Assembly: GCF_020360975.1 (NCBI RefSeq)
Contig: NW_025408670.1
Span: forward strand, 3,038,001-3,102,000
Reading direction: 5' to 3'
Length of the DNA: 64,000 nucleotides
Source: Hirsutella rhossiliensis
Lineage: Eukaryota > Ascomycota > Sordariomycetes > Hypocreales > Ophiocordycipitaceae
Below, piece by piece: positions 35,151 through 47,550 of this stretch; the first letter of the stretch is position 1; every line of letters begins with the position of its first letter. Made by a program: the position numbers and the translations under genes. Under the pieces are notes generated by a model. That model was not told the origin of the DNA. It was given only the letters and a program-made list of their open reading frames with translations, and made no database searches.

Positions 35151-37700
35151 ATCTAATACTATTTAGTTACTATAGCTTACTATTACTATATATAGGGTCC
35201 TTAGATCTTATTATATTATACTAGTCTATAGCCCTTTTATAGATAGCGTACCTTGTTTTTTACTTAGTCCTTATTCGTTTTATTTAGGTATTCTTCTTTA
35301 ATTTATTATTAATATCGTTTCTTTATATTTTTATCGTATAGTATCGTATTAGGGCTTAAGAGACTAATTTCTTATAGCTAATTAAAGATTTCTTATTTCT
35401 TAACGCTATATCGTTTATATTATACGGCTTTATAGTTAATTATATACTATACTTCGTAATTCTATTTATTTTTATACTAAAGGTTAAGTTTTCGTTTAGC
35501 GTCTTTCTATTTTTTATATAGTATTTTTATATTAATTCTTCCTTAGTCGAATATAGCTTATAGCCTTTATATATATTACTAATAATCTTTTAGTATACTA
35601 TTATATCGTTTATACTATACTTATGCTTTTTTATATTTATAAACTCTATAGTTTAGGTATATATATTTATTATAATCTTCTTTATTATATTTAACTCGTT
35701 ATATAAGTCTTTAAAAGATTAAAAGTTTAGATACTTTAAAGCGAGTAGCGTTATACTATTCCTTTATTTTAGTATATTTATAGATTTTATATATCTCTAA
35801 AAGATATCTTATTAATAAACTATAATTATCGCGGTATTTAAGTAGCGTGCTATAATCGGGTTCTAATAATATAACTTAGTTATTTAGGTAGCGTTAATCG
35901 ATTTTCTAGTAGTTTAGTTTTATACTTAGGTAGGGTTTTAAAAATACTTATCCTTTAAACCTAACTAAGAAGGCGTTATATTATACCTTTATCTAGAAGT
36001 ATATTATATAATCTAGGTAAACGTATAATATTTATAAAATATACTTATAGTACTTATAAGTAAGTAGTATTTATAGATTATCTTTAAATTCTCCTTATAG
36101 TTACTATTCTCGTTATAGAGCTATAAAGGTATTAACTATAGCGATAGCTATAGCGTAGTCTTCTTTACGTAGTACTAGTTAATATCGGATTAATATAGCT
36201 TATTAGTTTTCTATAAGAATTTAAGGTATTTATTAGGTTCTAATTTTAAGTATTTCTTTAAATTCTTTAAAGTATAAAGCGTATTCTCTAATTATAGTAT
36301 TTTCCCTTAATAGCGAGGGTAGTAATATAAGTTTATTCTTATCTTCCGTTTCTCTAGGTATTTCTTATTCTTTAGAGCTTATATTATCGATACTTCGTTA
36401 TTCTTTTTTAGGTTATTATCTAAGTTTTATAAGTATAAAGGCTATATTTATATCTTCTTTATTATATTATTTATAGGCTACCTATCGTTATTATTGATTT
36501 TTATTTTATATATCTTCTTAGAATCGTTTACCGTTCTTCTTAATCTAGTCTTAAAAGACTCCTTTAAGATAAGGGTATTCTAGTTCTATAAATTTAACTT
36601 ATTTCTATATTTTAGGATCCCTTTATTATATTACTATAAGGGTTTTCTTTAATAGCTTTAGGAACTATCTAATACCGTTTTTATCGCTTAAGTATACTAT
36701 ATATTTATAGTTATAGTATATAGTTTAACTAAGGAGTTTATACTTTAGTTCTTATTTATTAGTAGCGTTTAGGTATTTCTTACCTTTTAGGGCTAGTACT
36801 TAGTAGGGTTTCTTCTCTTTATAAGGTTATCTATATTCTTTAAAGTAATATCTAAGTTTCCTATAGTTAAAATACTTTCCTTTACTTTTCTATATTATAT
36901 CTAGATCTATCCTACTTAGGTTAGTTATATAAGCATAGGTAATAGGAGTTTTACGCTTCTTTTTATAGTTAGCGCGTTAGTTAAAGTTATTCCTATAAGA
37001 AAGGTTTTAGTTTCCTCTTTCTTATTTCTTTTCTTAGTATCGCGTATACTATGTATCGTCGATTTATACTACTATAGCAATATAGTCCGAGAGGTTATTA
37101 GGTCGATTTTCCTTATAGAGCTTATCCTTAACTTCTTCTTTAAGCCTATCTTAGAATCGTAATATAAGAGGTTCGTCGTCTTAATTAAGCTTTAAGGTAA
37201 CTTAATAGAACTTTATAGTATAATCTAATACTAAGATCCTTTATCGGAGTTCTTAAAGTTTTTATTTAGCTTCTCGTTCCTTATTAGTTATTTTAAATAC
37301 CTTTATAATAGCTTCTTTAAATCCTTAGAAACTAGTAAAGACTTCGTCTATCTCGTTATCTTATCGCGCTAGTTAAATATCGAGAAAATCCCTTATAATA
37401 GGTCTAAACTAAGCGAGTACCGTTTTAGATAAATAATTTCCTACGTAAAGTACCTTTTCGATTAGGTCTAAGAGTTTAATAGGGTAAAACTAATAGTAGG
37501 CTTTAAGTTAGGTAAGAAAGTCTTAAAGCGTGCTATAAGTACCGTCGAATAGTCCTAGCTATTTTAGTTTAACTGCTTTTCTAAGGTCCCTAACTTATCC
37601 GTTGCCTCCTTTATTCCTAAGTAACTATACCTTATATCGAAGGGTAATAATCTCGTATATTATATCCTAAGGCGATATAGTAGCTCTAGAGTTAGTTAAT
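35150..37700 (-). pseudogene. Gypsy C gag relic and gag-protease linker
   Basis: The capsid region is at about 36950-37700, with a degraded zinc knuckle near 36830-36880, followed (leftwards) by a long linker to the protease. It is matched by Gypsy B 45000-47550 in the opposite orientation. The 37700-37781 leader next to the LTR has no coding frame. Confidence 0.68.
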
Positions 37701-37781
37701 CTAGTTTACTATATAGGTATATTAATAGTTATGATATTACTTAAAGTAACGCGGTATTATACTAAATAAGAGCTTTTAATA

Positions 37782-38282
37782 TATAAAGACTAGTATTATT
37801 CCTAAGGGATAAACCTATCGAGGGGTTTATATTAATAGATATAATAAGGCGTAGTCTAAGTAATAATAAGTATATTACGTTAGTAATAAGTCGGAGGTCG
37901 TAGACCGTAGACTATAACTAAGTAATTAGAATTAAAGATAGAATCGTAATAAAGATCTATATTAAAAGCTAAAGAGCTATCTATTTAAAGGAGTAAAAGT
38001 AAGTAGCTATATATACCTATAACCCCCTTACTATAACGATATTACTTATTATATTTAGCCTGTTTAGTCTACTTAGTACTAATCTAGCTAATCTAACTAA
38101 TTAGACTAATCGGTACTTAGTTTACTTAGTATCGATCGTCCGATCTAACTAATCTAACTAATCCGTTATATAACCTTTATATTAATAGTTCTTCCGTAGT
38201 CTATAGCGCCTAGCACCCTATACTTCGACTATATAGCTTGCATTCTAACCGTCTTCCCCTTATAGTTAGCTAGCTCGTAATA
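37782..38282 (-). repeat. Gypsy C 5' LTR
   Basis: 501 bp, partner of 29964-30464; retains cttgcattc and cctagcaccc, so RIP is incomplete here. Followed by ataga and then Gypsy F pol. Confidence 0.9.
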
Positions 38283-38287
38283 ATAGA

Positions 38288-41200
38288 GTATAGTTAGTAC
38301 CACTTTAAATAATAGATATAAGAGGTACTAAAAAAACAATTACTTATTTCTATATTAGTACTAATAAGTTAACGCTAAACGATTAAGTATTAATCCTTTT
38401 ATTAGTTACTACCTTAAAGGATAAACGTATTTATATTATCTTATAGAAATAATAGTAATAGTTTAAGTATTAACTAAGTAGCGAAACCTTATAAAATCCC
38501 TATAGGTTCCTTTAAGAATATAAGAATAAGGTAAGGGTATATATAATAGCGCTTAATCCTAAGCTAATCCCGCTACTAGATAAAGATAAGGATAAAGGGA
38601 TTTTATAATAAGAATAGGCCGAAATCCTACTAACTCTTTACTAGTTTAAAGATACTTTCTTAGCTAATAAATCCGATTTATTACTAGCTAGAAAGGGAAC
38701 GGATTACTTAATTAATTTAATCCTTAATATAAAACCTCTTTATAGACCGATTTACCCTCTATCGTAAAAGGAACTCTAAGTATTACGCGACTAGATCTAA
38801 AACGCGATAAAAAGGAAAATAATCTAGGAGTTAAAGAGCCTAGCTAAGGCGCTTATCCTTTTCGTTCTAAAAAAGGATAGTACCTTATAGCTATATATAG
38901 ACTATTAAGGACTTAACTAGGTTATATAAAAGAATTAGTACCCTTTACCCCTTATTTTAAAGATTATTAACTGCTATTAAGGAGCTAAGTATTTTTCTAA
39001 GATTAAGATATAGAATATATATTAATATATTTAAATTTAGGAAGGAGATAAATAGAAAACCGCTTTCTAAACGCGTTATAGATATTTTAAATACCTAGTA
39101 ATACCCTTTAAACTTACTAACGTACTAGCTATATTTTAAAGCTATATTTATTAGGCGCTTAAAGGGCTTATAAATATAATCTATATAGTCTACCTTAACG
39201 ATATCCTTATATACTCTAAGATAAGAAAAGAATATACTAAATACTTAGGATAAGTAATAGAAAGGCTAAAGGCTATAAAGCTCTATATAAAACTATTAAA
39301 GTATATCTTCTATTAATAGTTAGTTAAGTTCCTTAGGTTTATATTATCTATTAATAAGGTATCGATAGACCTTTAATAGGTAGAGGTAATAGCCTAATAG
39401 CCTAAACCTATAACCTACTATAATATTTAGGTTTTCCTTAGGTTCTATAATTTTTACTAACGATTTATATATAGGTACTTAGGAGTTATAGCGCCATTAA
39501 CTATATTATTAAAGGGGAGTAAGAATAAGAAGAAGCTAGGAAGTATAAAGCTAAACCTTACTAAAAGGGTAGCGTTTTAAGCTCTTAAGGATACTTTTTA
39601 AGGAACCTTACTCCTTTAATATTATAATCTAAAAAAACGTATTTATATCGAAATAAATATATCGTAATTCGCAATAGTATAAATTATCTCTTAACTTAAT
39701 AATAAAGGGCGTTACTATCCGATCGTATTCTTATTAAGGAAGTTTACTAGAGCTAAACTTAATTATAGTATTTTAGACTAAGAACTCTTTACTATTATTA
39801 AGTTATTTAAATACTAGCGATATTATATTAAAGGGGTAGTATATAAAATAAAGGTATTATTAGACTACTATAACCTTTAGACGTTTATATACTAGACCTC
39901 CTTAAATAGGAGGTAAGTAAGATAGTATATATATTTAATACTATTTAACTTTACGATTAAGTATTATATAGGTAAATCTAACCTAGCGGACGCGCTATCG
40001 AGAATGCCTAGATATAAGGGTAAGAAGCCCTTATTTATAGAACTACTACTAGAGCTATAAGCGAAACTAGCTACTATTAATACCGTATTTATATAAAGAA
40101 ATAATAAGGCGTTTTTATAGGTAAAGAGACGCTTAACCTTAAGTTAATATAAGTATAATAAAGTACCTTTATATAAGGAAAATATATAAGCTTATCTATA
40201 GCGAAAATATAATTATTTAAGCGCGAGACCTAAACGATTAGCTAATTAAGCTAAAGAGAGAGCTAGTTATAAATAGTTACTCTTAAGAAAGACCGCTAAA
40301 AAAGCGGCCTACTATATAAAGGTTTATATAGTAGAAGTTCTAGAACCGTTACTAAAGTTACTAAAACGTACTTAGTTAGTTAATATAGTAATTAGTAAGC
40401 TAAAAGAGACTAAAGACTTCTTAAAAGGGAAGGGTTTCTAGTTAGTATGCCTAGATAAACTACTACTATAAAAGGGTTATATTATAGTGCCTTTAAAGGT
40501 AGCTTTATAGTAAGAGCTAATATAGCTCTTTTATAACGATCCGTTAGTAAGATACTTTAGCTCTTAATATACTAGCGAACTACTAGTAAGGAACTTTACT
40601 AAGATAGAATAACGAAAAACGTAAATAAATATATTTAGTTATACTTAGTATATTAAGGTATAGTATCTAAGAGGCATTGCCCTTATAGTACTATATAATT
40701 ATTACTATATCCTATATAACTATAGGAAGAATTATTAATAGACTTTATTATAGGTCTACTTAAAGTATAGTATAATAGATAAGACGTTAATATAATCTTA
40801 ATAATCGTAGACTAATATACTAAGTATTACCTCTTCTTTTTTATCTCTAAGATAATAATAGCTCTAGAGCTAGTAAAATTATTCTATTACTAAGTTAAAT
40901 TAGTATATAGACCTTTAAAAGGTATTATCTTAAATAAAGGGTCCTTATTTATAAGTAAGTTCTAGTTAGATCTCTATTTTATCTTATAAGTAAAATATAA
41001 GCTATTAATAGTATTTTACTTATAAACTAATAAGTAAATAAAATAAATAAACTAAGCCGTATAGTACTACTTAAGATACTTTACTAACTTAGAATAAACT
41101 AACTAAGTATTACTCCTATATATTACTTAATTTATATATAATAATATAAAGAACGCGATAACTAGGTTATTACTTAATAAAGCGTTAATAAGTTACTAAC

Positions 41201-41830
41201 TAAACTTCTATATTAATATTAAAGACGATATTATTTAAAGGGGGGTACCTAAAGTAATAGTAAGAGTTACTAGGCTATAAGAGCTATAAAAGAAGCTTAA
41301 GGAATACTAAAGAAAGGCTATTAAATCGTAAGTAAAATACTATAATTTAAGGCATTAACCGCTTATACTAAAAGTAAGAGACCTTATAGTATTATCGATA
41401 AAGAATTTACGCTTTAAGGATAAAAAAAGAAAACTCTTACCTAAGTATATTAAACCGTTTTAGGTCTTATAAGCTATTAGAAAGTAAGTATATCGTTTTA
41501 TACTCCTTAAAAAGTACTTACGCCTCTATAACGTTTTCTATATTAGTCTCTTAGAGCTATAGAAGGAGTAAAAAGGTACCTATAAAGATAGTAAACCCCT
41601 ATTAATACTAGACTTAAAAGATAATAAAGGTAAATAAGAAGTCTAAGAGATTAAAGACTAAAAGAGATTTAAAAGCAATACCTTTTTCCTTATTAAATAG
41701 AAAGGATAGCTAGCTAAGTATAACTAATAGGTCGATACTAAAGATATAGCGAATAGCTAAGACCTTATTAAAGAATATACTACTCGCTTAACTAAGAAAA
41801 AGAGGTATAAGACTAAGTAAGGTAGGGAAA
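38288..41830 (+). pseudogene. Gypsy F pol relic: protease, RT, RNase H, integrase, chromodomain
   Basis: Read through stops. The RT has ILFVLKKDSTL, IDY-x-GLN, YPLPLI, TAF-x-TRYRYFKYLVIPFKLTN and YLND at 39191-39202. RNase H shows LADALSRMPRYKGKKP near 39985-40030. The zinc-binding and core integrase run about 40250-41300 (YNYYYILYNYRKNY region near 40690-40740). A C-terminal chromodomain lies at about 41638-41780 (VEEIKD, SNTFFLIKWKG). In the catalytic box the altered codon is the first Asp (YLND), unlike the YLDN of the other gypsy elements. Confidence 0.87.
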
Positions 41831-42170
41831 CCTATTAGCGTAGGGAGACGCTATTAAATTAGTAACGAATCCCTATTAAATTACTACTAACTTATTAATA
41901 TATCGGCACGCTTAAACGTCCTATAACTATATATAAAATAGTAAAATAAGAGAATAAGGGAAAACTATTTATACTACTTATTAAATATTATTAAGGAAAA
42001 TAAAACTAAACTATAACTCTATTAAGGCCCTAATAATAAAGGAGAAAAGGATAGTTATAGCTAAATAAAAGAAAGATAAGACCTATCTATTACTTCTAAC
42101 TACCCCTTTTCTTTACTAGTATAGCGGGAACTAACTAAGGCGCCCCCTTTACTATACTAAATACCTCTAG
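41830..42170. other. Gypsy F spacer between pol and antisense relic
   Basis: AT-rich spacer with no supported gene; separates the convergent plus-strand pol and minus-strand relic. Confidence 0.5.
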
Positions 42171-43670
42171 AAATACCGGAACTACCCTATCCTTTACTTT
42201 TTCTATATCCTTTACGTTAAGACCTATCTTTATTAGCACGGCACTTACCTTAGCCTTAGTAAATAGTAAGGCGTATTACTATAAAGTATAGCCTATATCG
42301 CCGTTAATAAGGTAGAGTTTTAACTAGGATTCTTAGGCTTAGTACTCTAGGCTTATATAAGCGATATTAAATAAGGGCGCGGGGTTAAGGTAAATAATAA
42401 GCTCGCGGCTTTTATTAATTAGCGTATAGTAGTCGGTACGCTCGACCTAGTATATCGTTAGGCGGTCGCTAATAAAAAGGTCGGATAAAACTTATAATAA
42501 TAGACTTCTATATACTTATAGTCTTAAAGGACTTACGATAAGCTATCTTAGCGGCGTCGAAAGCCTTAGCTAAATACTATACTATAATAGCGAGACGGCG
42601 CTAATTAGCCTCCTTAAAAATAAGCACGCCTATATCTAAGCTATCGTCCTTAGTATCCTTATTACTAGTCTTTAGCTTATTAAGCTTACGTAGGTACTTA
42701 ATAATAGCGACTATATCGGCTTAATTACTAGATATAAGAGTAATAGCCTTAAAAAGGATTAGCTTATTAATTATAATATTTAAAGTTAAGGGGAAACTTA
42801 CCTAGTTATAGGTTACGGTATATTTATAGTACTACTTATAGCGCGTTAAGGAAACCCTTAAGAAAATATAGCTAATCGAGAGCACCTTAATAGGCTTAGG
42901 CTTAGTTATATTATACTCCTTAACAACCGTCCTAAAATAATATATATACTAGAGCTTATAAGGGATAACCCTATAGGCCCTAACTAGGTAGGCTTTAGCC
43001 TTAAATTAAGTACGCTTCTTTATAGGAGCGCGACCGCCTTATACCGCCGCTTAGGTGCCCTTATTTCTAGCGCCGCTATTCTTAGGTTTATCGGTAAGAG
43101 GAGTTAGATCGCGGCCGTCTTTATTATTACTATTATCGTTATCTTAGCCCTTATTTAGCTAGGTATTAAGATAGTCTTAGCCCTCGTTTAGCTAGGCCTT
43201 ATTATTAATATCGGCCTACTTATTTTAAGGAGCGGCCTAGGCGATAATCTCTTATTAGCTAGAGCCGCCCTATCGAGATAAAGTAGCTAGGTTATCGGTA
43301 CTTACCTAAGAGCGCCTAAGTACGATCTCCTTACTAGTATTAGTATCGCTAATAAGGGTAATAGACTTATAAGTTTCCTAGCCTATAAAGGTAGGCTTGT
43401 CGATAGCTAGAGTTAAGGTATTTAGCGGGGTAATATAAGTATAACCCTCGCTAACGTTAGGTCTTAGACTAAAAGTCTCCTAAGACTAGGATTCCCTTAT
43501 ACCTTTTTTAGCTTTCTTTACTAAGGGGGAACTAGCGTTACTATAAGACTTTTAGGCCGATCGCTTACGCTTTAAGGGCGAACCCGCTACTACCTACTCC
43601 TATATACGGTATAAGAAATCGGCGTTATAGTTCTTTATCTTTTTTAGCCTAGAAAGTATTATTATTAATA
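42170..43670 (-). pseudogene. Gypsy F long antisense coding relic, about 490 codons, unknown protein
   Basis: Opposite to F pol, filling most of the space before the 3' LTR. One frame is coherent through Gln/Trp stops from about 43670 to 42500: basic N-terminus (KDKEL, KRKRSA), a low-complexity Asn/Asp/Gly middle near 43110-43140 (DNDNSNNKDGRDLTP), then a more globular part with FLRVSLTRYK, IIKYLRKLNKLKTSNKDT and LDIGVLIFKEAN-x-RRLAII. After a frame change near 42500 it continues in another frame with RTDYYTLINKSRELIIYLN and IAYISLEY. It matches no family I know. The frame change may be an indel or intron. Confidence 0.55.
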
Positions 43671-44039
43671 AATCGTTGATAAAAAGTAATATAAAAAGGT
43701 ATAAGGGATTAATAAAAAAAGCGTAAAACTCTATAGTAATTATAAGTAGAAGAGTTAAAGAAGAAAATAAAATAAAAGAAGTAAGAGATATATATATACG
43801 CTCTTTATATTATAGTTACGCCGCTAATATATAAGTAATATTATAATAGTTACTTAGCGGTAACCGCTAATATAATAACTATTAACGTTATAAAGCGTAG
43901 ACTAATATATACTTATATAGGTATATACGCGCGATATATAACTAAAACTACCTCTCTTCCTAACTAAATATATATAGTATAGCGAAAGTAATATATATTA
44001 AAGATATAGCCGAAACGTTTATATAGGAGGGGAGATAAT
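43670..44039. other. Gypsy F 3' spacer and polypurine tract
   Basis: AT-rich non-coding stretch with poly-A-rich 43680-43780 and inverted stretches (cgctaatatataag / cttatatag) around 43860-43920. It ends in the polypurine tract aggaggggagat at 44025-44036. Confidence 0.5.
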
Positions 44040-44296
44040 TATAAGAGCGCTACTAAGAGGTATAGGCTAATAAAGTACTTAGGTATATAGTACTAATATA
44101 TTAGTAGGGTATTAGTAGGGAATCGTGCTTACCTTACTTATATATTATAGACCTCTTACTACTTTAACTAAAGAGAAAAAATCCCTCTTCTTATAAGCTT
44201 TAGTCTTATAATAAAGAGAATATAATATATATAGTATAGTACCTCTAGCTATCTCTATTACTTAACTAATCGTACTATAATATATATTCCTTTATA
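44040..44296 (+). repeat. Gypsy F 3' LTR
   Basis: 257 bp, partner of 28166-28422; starts TATAAGAGCGC right after the polypurine tract and ends TTCCTTTATA before AGCTA. Confidence 0.9.
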
Positions 44297-44301
44297 AGCT
44301 A

Positions 44302-44457
44302 GCCCCTTTTACTTATAAATTTACTATATTATACTTATAAATACTAAGGCTAAGACTTCTTAGGCGTCTTATAAGTTAGGTAGAGCGATTAGCGCTCCCT
44401 CCTTACTACTATACTAGACCTAGGACTATATAGGGCTAAACTATAGCCTCCTTTTAT
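44302..44457 (-). pseudogene. Gypsy D pol fragment between F and B insertions
   Basis: 156 bp of D, protease-RT linker, left between two insertions. It matches the reverse complement of Gypsy E at about 62540-62690 (ggagggagcgctaa, ataagatacctaggaagtc), which proves that D is continuous across F on one side and B on the other. Confidence 0.82.
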
Positions 44458-44941
44458 TATTACGACTACGGTCTAGTGAACCGCGGGGACTAGTATATAT
44501 TATAAGGGTATATAACGTAGGGAGTAAGGAATATTAAACGGACTAATAGGCTAATTAAGTTTAAAGCGATAAGTTACTTTAGCGCTTTAACGCTTTATAG
44601 CTAAGATCGTAGGATCGCTTTAGCGCTTTAGTGCTCCTAGGCTATAGGATTACTTAGTGCTCTCGGCGATTTAAGGAAGCTCTTAAGGTATATAAGGAAG
44701 GAGTAGAATACTCCTTTAAATAGATAGCTTAATAGCTTTTAATATTATAATTATTATAATCTTTATTATAATCTTATTTTTAATTCCGATTACTTAATTA
44801 TTTAATTATAGTTTATAGTCTATAACCTTTAACTTATTACTAACGTAATATACTTATTATTACTTAAACTACGCCTTATTATATTTACTAATATAAACCC
44901 CTTAATAGGTTTATCCCTTAGGAATAATACTAGTTATTATA
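44458..44941 (+). repeat. Gypsy B 5' LTR
   Basis: 484 bp, TATTACGACTACGG to AGTTATTATA; the first half is unique to B, the second is shared with A and C, including ATAAACC / GGTTTAT. It is 3 bp longer than the 3' copy owing to a small indel near the left end. It retains tctagtgaaccgcgggg, a less mutated patch. Confidence 0.88.
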
Positions 44942-44989
44942 TATTAAAAGCTCTTATTTAATATAATACCGCGTTACTTTAAGTAATAT

Positions 44990-47550
44990 TATAACTATTA
45001 ATATACCTATATAGTAAGCTAGATTAATTAGCTTTAGAGCTACTATACCGCTTTAAGATATAATACGCGAGATTATCGCCCTTTAATATAAGGTATAGTT
45101 ACTTAGGAATAAAGGAAGTAATAATTAAGTTAAGGACCTTAAAGAAGTAGTTAAACTAAAATAGCTAGGACTATTTAATAGTACTTATAGTATACTTTAA
45201 GACTTTCTTACTTAACTTAAGGCCTATTACTAGTTTTACCCTACTAAACCCTTAGACCTAGTTAAAAAGGTACTTTATATAGAAAATTATTTATCTAAAA
45301 TAGTACTCGCTTAGTTTAGACCTATTATAAGGGATTTTCTTAATAACTAACTAGCGCGATAAGATAATAAGATAGATAAAGTCTTTACTAGTTTCTAAGG
45401 ATTTAAAGAAGCTATTATAAAGGTATTTAAAATAACTAATAAGGAATAAAAAGCTAAATAAAAACTTTAAGAACTTTAATAAAAGATCTTAGTATTTAAT
45501 TATACTATAAAGTTCTATTAAGTTACCTTAAAACTTAATTAAGATAACGAATCTCTTATATTATAATTCTATAATAAGCTTAAAGAAGAAGTTAAGGACG
45601 AGCTTTATAAGGAAAATCGACTTAATAACCTCTTAGACTATATTACTATAGTAGTATAAATTAATAATAGATAATATACGTAATACTAAGAAAAGAAATA
45701 AGGAAGAGAAAACTAAAACCCTTCTTATAAAAATAACTTTAACTAATACGCTAACTATAAGAAAAAGCTTAAAACTCTTATTACCTATACTTATATAACT
45801 AACCTAGGTAAGATAGATCTAAATATAATATAGAAAAGTAAAGGAAAGTATTTTAATTATAAAAAACTTAGATATTACTTTAAAGAATATAGATAACCTT
45901 ATAAAGAGAAGAAAACCTACTAAGTACTAGCCTTAAAAGGTGAGAAATACTTAAACGCTATTAATAAATAAGAACTAAAGTATAAACTTCTTAGTTAAAC
46001 TATATACTATAACGATAAATATATAGTATACTTAAGTAATAAAAATAGTACTAAATAGTTCTTAAAGCTATTAAAGAAGACCCTTATAATAATATAAAAA
46101 AGGGATCTTAAAATATAAAAATAAGTTAAATTTATAAAATTAAAATACCCTTATCTTAAAGGAGTCTCTTTAGACTAAATTAAGAAAAATAGTAAACGAT
46201 TTTAAGAAGATATATAAAATAAAAATCGATAATAATAATAAGTAGTTTATAAATAATATAATAAAGAAGATATAAATATAGCCTTTATACTTATAAAACT
46301 TAGATAATAACTTAAAGAGGAATAATAAAGTATTAACGATATAAGCTTTAAAGAATAAGAAATACTTAGAGAATTAAAAGATAAAAATAAACTTATACTA
46401 CTACCCTTACTATTAAGGGAAAATACTATAATTAAGGAATACGCTCTATACTTTAAAGAATTTGAAGAAATACTTAAAATTAAAACTTAATAAATACCTT
46501 AAATTCTTATAGAAAACTAATAAGCTATATTAATTTAATATTAACTAGTACTATATAAAGGAGACTATACTATAGCTATCGCTATAGTTAATACTTTTAT
46601 AGCTTTATAATAAGAATAGTAACTATAAGGAGAATTTAAAGATAATTTATAAATACTACTTACTTATAAGTACTATAAGTATATTTTATAGATATTATAC
46701 GTTTACTTAAATTATATAATATACTTTTAAATAAAAGTATAATATAACGCCTTCTTAGTTAAGTTTAAAGGATAAGTACTTTTAAAACCCTACTTAAGTA
46801 TAAAACTAAACTACTAGAAAATCGATTAATACTACTTAAATAACTAAGTTATATTATTAAAACCTAATTATAGTATACTACTTAAATACCGCGATAATTA
46901 TAGTTTATTAATAAGATATCTATTAAAGATATATAAATTCTATAAATATATTAAAATAAAGGAATAGTATAACGCTACTTACTTTAAGGTATCTAAACCC
47001 TTAATCTTTTAAAGACTTATATAATAAGTTAAATATAATAAAGAAGATTATAACGAATATATATACCTAACTTATAAAGTTTATAAATATAAAAAAGTAT
47101 AAGTATAGTATAAATAATATAATAGTATACTAAAAGATTATTAGTAATATATATAAAGGCTATAAGCTATATTTAATAAAGGAAGAATTAATATAGAAAT
47201 ACTATATAAAAAATAAAAAACCGCTAAATAAAAACTTAACCTTTAATATAAAAATAAATAAAATTATAAAGTATAGTATATAATTAAATATAAAGTAATA
47301 TAATATAAATAATATAGTATTAAGAAATAAGAAATCTTTAATTAGCTATAAGAAATTAATCTCTTAAGCCTTAATATAATACTATATAACGAAAATATAA
47401 AGAAACGATATTAATAATAAATTAAAGAAGAATACCTAAATAAAATAAATAAAGACTAAGTAAAAAATAAAGTACGCTATCTATAAAAAGGCTATAGACT
47501 AGCACGATATAATAAGATCTAAGGACCCTATATATAGTAATAGTAAGCTA
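44990..47550 (+). pseudogene. Gypsy B gag relic and linker
   Basis: The capsid-type frame is heavily stopped. The zinc knuckle is recognisable at 45849-45890 as YFNYKKLRYYFKEY, the RIP form of C-x2-C-x4-H-x4-C. Beyond about 46450 a long AT-rich linker runs to the protease and is shared with Gypsy C (35200-36150 reversed). Confidence 0.7.

Larger units (their letters stand above)
29964..38282 (-). mobile_element. Gypsy C, complete but RIP-inactivated, holding a solo LTR
   Basis: 8319 bp with 501-bp LTRs (29964-30464 and 37782-38282) and an exact 5-bp duplication ataga (29959-29963 and 38283-38287). Gag, protease, RT, RNase H, integrase and chromodomain run right to left. It is a close relative of A and B in pol and in the terminal half of the LTR. 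It sits at the gag-pol boundary of F and is itself interrupted by the un-RIPed 32037-32522 insertion. Confidence 0.92.
28166..44296 (+). mobile_element. Gypsy F, RIP-inactivated, interrupted by Gypsy C
   Basis: 257-bp LTRs at 28166-28422 and 44040-44296. The target duplication is AGCCG (28161-28165) and AGCTA (44297-44301); the differences are a C/T and a G/A change. Removing Gypsy C leaves about 7.8 kb. Gag and pol are on the plus strand, with a polypurine tract aggaggggagat at 44025-44036. A long antisense relic lies between pol and the 3' LTR. Confidence 0.88.

Noticed and set aside
29964..38282. Gypsy C, B and A as copies of one identical element
   Set aside because: Pol and LTR ends are similar, but U3 halves, LTR lengths and 3' spacers differ, so they are related subfamilies.
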